Shown in pieces: positions 62,179-64,000 of a DNA stretch of 64,000 nt. Each line of letters starts with the position of its first letter. Positions within the stretch are counted from its first letter, which is position 1. Both the position numbers and the translations under genes were made by a program. The stretch is from the NCBI GenBank assembly GCA_032622095.1, contig CP136064.1, positions 430,001-494,000 of the forward strand, read 5' to 3'. The notes under the pieces were generated by a model. That model saw only the letters and a list, made by a program, of their open reading frames with translations, searched no databases and had not been told where the DNA came from. The stretch is from Siphonodentalium dalli. Taxonomy: Eukaryota > Mollusca > Scaphopoda > Gadilida > Siphonodentaliidae.

Positions 62179-64000
62179 CCCCTTAAAGTTGGTGACTGTG
62201 TTACTTATGTCCCTTTAAGTTGAGATACATCTGTTCCTTTAAACATACATTTGCATTCCACCATGAAGATATATATTTTCTGCAGTCATTGTAAATGACA
62301 ACCCGATTCGGATATGGCCAGATTTGACATGGCGCAATATGGAGAAACATGCGCCAAGTAGAAAATATCCAACCGTACTCCACCATGGAACCATTCTAAA
62401 TCAGACACCTCTTTAAGTTGGTGACTGTGTTACTTATGTCCCTTTAAGTTGAGATACATCTGTTCCTTTAAACATACATTTGCATTCCAACATGAAGATA
62501 TATATTTTCTGCAGTCATTGTAAATGACAACCCGATTCGGATATGGCCAGATTTGACATGGCGCGGTATGGAGAAACATGCGCCAAATTGAAAATATCCA
62601 ACCGTACTCCACCATGGAACCAGTCTATAGCAGATACCCCTTTAAGTTGGTGACTGTGTTACTTATGTCCCTTTAAGTTGAGATACATCTGTTCCTTTAA
62701 ACATACATTTGCATTCCAACATGAAGATATATATTTTCTGCAGTCATTGTAAATGACAACCCGATTCGGATATGGCCAGATTTGACATGGCGCGGTATGG
62801 AGAAACATGCGCCAAATTGAAAATATCCAACCGTACTCCACCATGGAACCAGTCTATAGCAGATACCCCTTTAAGTTGGTGACTGTGTTACTTATGTCCC
62901 TTTAAGTTGAGATACATCTGTTCCTTTAAACATACATTTGCTTTCCAACATGAAGATATTTATTTTCTGTAGTCATTGTAAATGACAACCCGATTCGGAT
63001 ATGGCCAGATTTGACATGGCGCGGTATGGAAAAACATGCGCCAAATTGAAAATATCCAACCGTACTCCACCATGGAACCAGCCTATAGCAGATACCCCTT
63101 AAAGTTGGTGACTGTGTTACTTATGTCCCTTTAAGTTGAGATACATCTGTTCCTTTAAACATACATTTGCATTCCAACATGAAGATATTTATTTTCTGTA
63201 GTCATTGTAAATGACAACTCGATTCGGATATGGCCAGATTTGACATGGCGCGGTAGGGAGAAACATGCGCCAAATTGAAAATATCCAACAGTACTCCACC
63301 ATGGAACCAGTCTATAGCAGATACCCCTTAAAGTTGGTGACTGTGTTACTTATGTCCCTTTAAGTTGAGATACATCTGTTTCTTTAAACATACATTTGCA
63401 TTCCAACATGAAGATATTTATTTTCTGTAGTCATTGTAAATGACAACCCGATTCGGATATGGCCAGATTTGACATGGCGCGGTATGGAGAAACATGCGCC
63501 AAATAGAAAATATCCAACCGTACTCCACCATGGAACCAGTCTATAGCAGATACCCCTTAAAGTTGGTGACTGTGTTACTTATGTCCCTTTAAGTTGAGAT
63601 ACATCTGTTCCTTTAAACATACATTTGCATTCCAACATGAAGATATTTATTTTCTGTAGTCATTGTAAATGACAACCCGATTCGGATATGGCCAGATTTG
63701 ACATGGCGCGGTATGGAGAAACATGCGCCAAATAGAAAATATCCAACCGTACTCCACCATGGAACCAGTCTAAATCAGACACCTCTTTAAGTTGGTGACT
63801 GTGTTACTTATGTTCCTTTAAGTTGAGATACATCTGTTCCTTTAAACATACATTTGCATTCCAACATGAAGATATTTAATTTCTGTAGTCATTGTAAATG
63901 ACAACCCGATTCGGATATGGCCAGATTTGACATGGCGCGGTATGGAGAAACATGCGCAAAATTGAAAATATCCAACCGTACTCCACCATGTAACCAGTCT
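62178..64000 (-). repeat. Inverted satellite block, copy B, running off the window
   Basis: Minus-strand monomers in the order R, S, S, H, TACTG type, CTATTT/AAAGAAAC, AGAGGTG/CTATTT and a partial Q-like, matching 43857-45679. It shares AACTCGATTC (near 63219). R has GCGCAATATGG instead of GCGCGGTATGG, and the Q-like monomer has ATATTTAATTT near 63873. Confidence 0.95.

Larger units (their letters stand above)
1..64000. repeat. 229-bp satellite DNA array filling the whole window
   Basis: The same 229-bp sequence recurs head to tail without interruption, apart from two orientation switches to minus (43857 and 62177) and one switch back (47447). Monomers differ by a few substitutions each. Length is nearly invariant: I found one 2-bp deletion near 28842-28845 and a 1-bp net deletion at about 43669 with its copy at about 61989. 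About 279 monomers fit. No gene-sized open frame, transposon terminus, tRNA-like or rRNA-like sequence interrupts it. I do not recognise the family, so no published satellite name is given. A eukaryotic heterochromatic location is inferred from array size and HOR structure, not shown. Confidence 0.98.
53892..64000. repeat. Large duplication, copy B (runs off the window)
   Basis: This is the second copy of 35800-45679. Differences from copy A include ATAAAT in B near 54185, CAATTT versus CAAATT near 58218, GGCTATATC near 58036, GTTGAAAGG near 60401, CAATATGG near 60514 and GCGCAATATGG near 62335. It keeps separate M and N' monomers, so it is nearer the ancestral arrangement there. Confidence 0.9.

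Noticed and set aside
1-64000. CRISPR array
   Set aside because: The repeat is 229 bp with no unique spacers; variation is distributed along the monomer, not in repeat/spacer form.
1-64000. Telomeric repeats or other simple-sequence arrays
   Set aside because: No run of TTAGGG, TTAGG, TTTAGGG or other short tandem units appears; TTAAAGG motifs are isolated and occur three times per monomer.
35800-64000. Two independent inversions at 43856 and 62177
   Set aside because: The junction sequence and all neighbouring private alleles are the same at 18321-bp offset, so the second is a copy of the first.
1-64000. Naming the species or a published satellite family
   Set aside because: I cannot match the monomer to a known family from the sequence alone. 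A search of the 229-bp consensus against Repbase, Dfam and nucleotide databases would settle it.

Overview
The window is one uninterrupted block of eukaryotic-type satellite DNA. From base 1 to base 64000 it consists of about 279 copies of a 229-bp monomer that are nearly identical to one another. I see no conventional protein gene, tRNA, rRNA, transposon, CRISPR array or unique sequence. Arrays this long with nested higher-order repeats (HORs) are typical of pericentromeric, centromeric, subtelomeric or sex-chromosome heterochromatin in animals or plants. Nothing in the sequence identifies the species: there is no telomere repeat, no canonical CENP-B box and no flanking gene.

Monomer frame used here: phase 1 is the first T of TTTAAGGGG or TTAAAGGGG, so monomers start at 1, 230, 459 and so on. 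Classes are named by diagnostic alleles. A = mosaic with E start and H end. B = GTTATT at phase 118-123. C = GTCGC plus TCCCTAC; C' = GGCGC plus TCCCTAC. D = CGCTTG. E = TTTCATGG. F = CTATTT, CTGCAG and AAAGAAACAG; F' has AAAGGAACAG; F'' has CTACAG. G = TACTG plus CACATG. H = TTTTTCC plus GGAAAG. I = CGGCTGG. J = TTACATG plus CTATTT. K = G with GGTAGTC. L = CAGATCTGG. M = AGAGGTG start plus AAAGAAACAG. N = CATTAAC end; N' also has TACTG. O = ATAATT and CATTTTGG. P = AGAGGTG start plus CACATG. Q = TTTTGCGC. R = AGAGGTG start plus CTACTTGG or CTACTAGG. S = TTAAAGG start, CTGCAG, GTTGGAAT. T = TACTG, CTGCAG, GGTGG.

Layout. (1) 1-43856, plus strand: a chain of HOR units that each start with a B monomer and end with an H-type (GGAAAG) monomer, with sizes 11, 6, 11, 11, 11, 10, 13, 13, 13, 6, 15, 12, 12, 12, 14, 10 and a truncated 11. 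A 17-monomer (3893-bp) block is also tandemly duplicated over 1-7786. (2) 43857-47446: the array is inverted for about 3.6 kb. (3) 47447-54043: plus strand again, with a partly different set of monomers (R, S, T, Q-like) in 7-mer and 10-mer HORs. (4) About 53892-64000: a near-identical second copy of about 35800-45679, about 18.1-18.3 kb downstream, including the same tail-to-tail inversion breakpoint at 62177. From there the sequence is minus strand to the window end.

Every monomer that lacks a TAA at phase 141-143 shows the same 61-codon open frame. It is probably a by-product of the satellite sequence. The main interest is the record of array evolution: in-phase monomer mosaics, a series of related HOR lengths, an inverted duplication, two inversion junctions with 2-bp overlaps, and a recent duplication of about 10 kb that carries one of these junctions.
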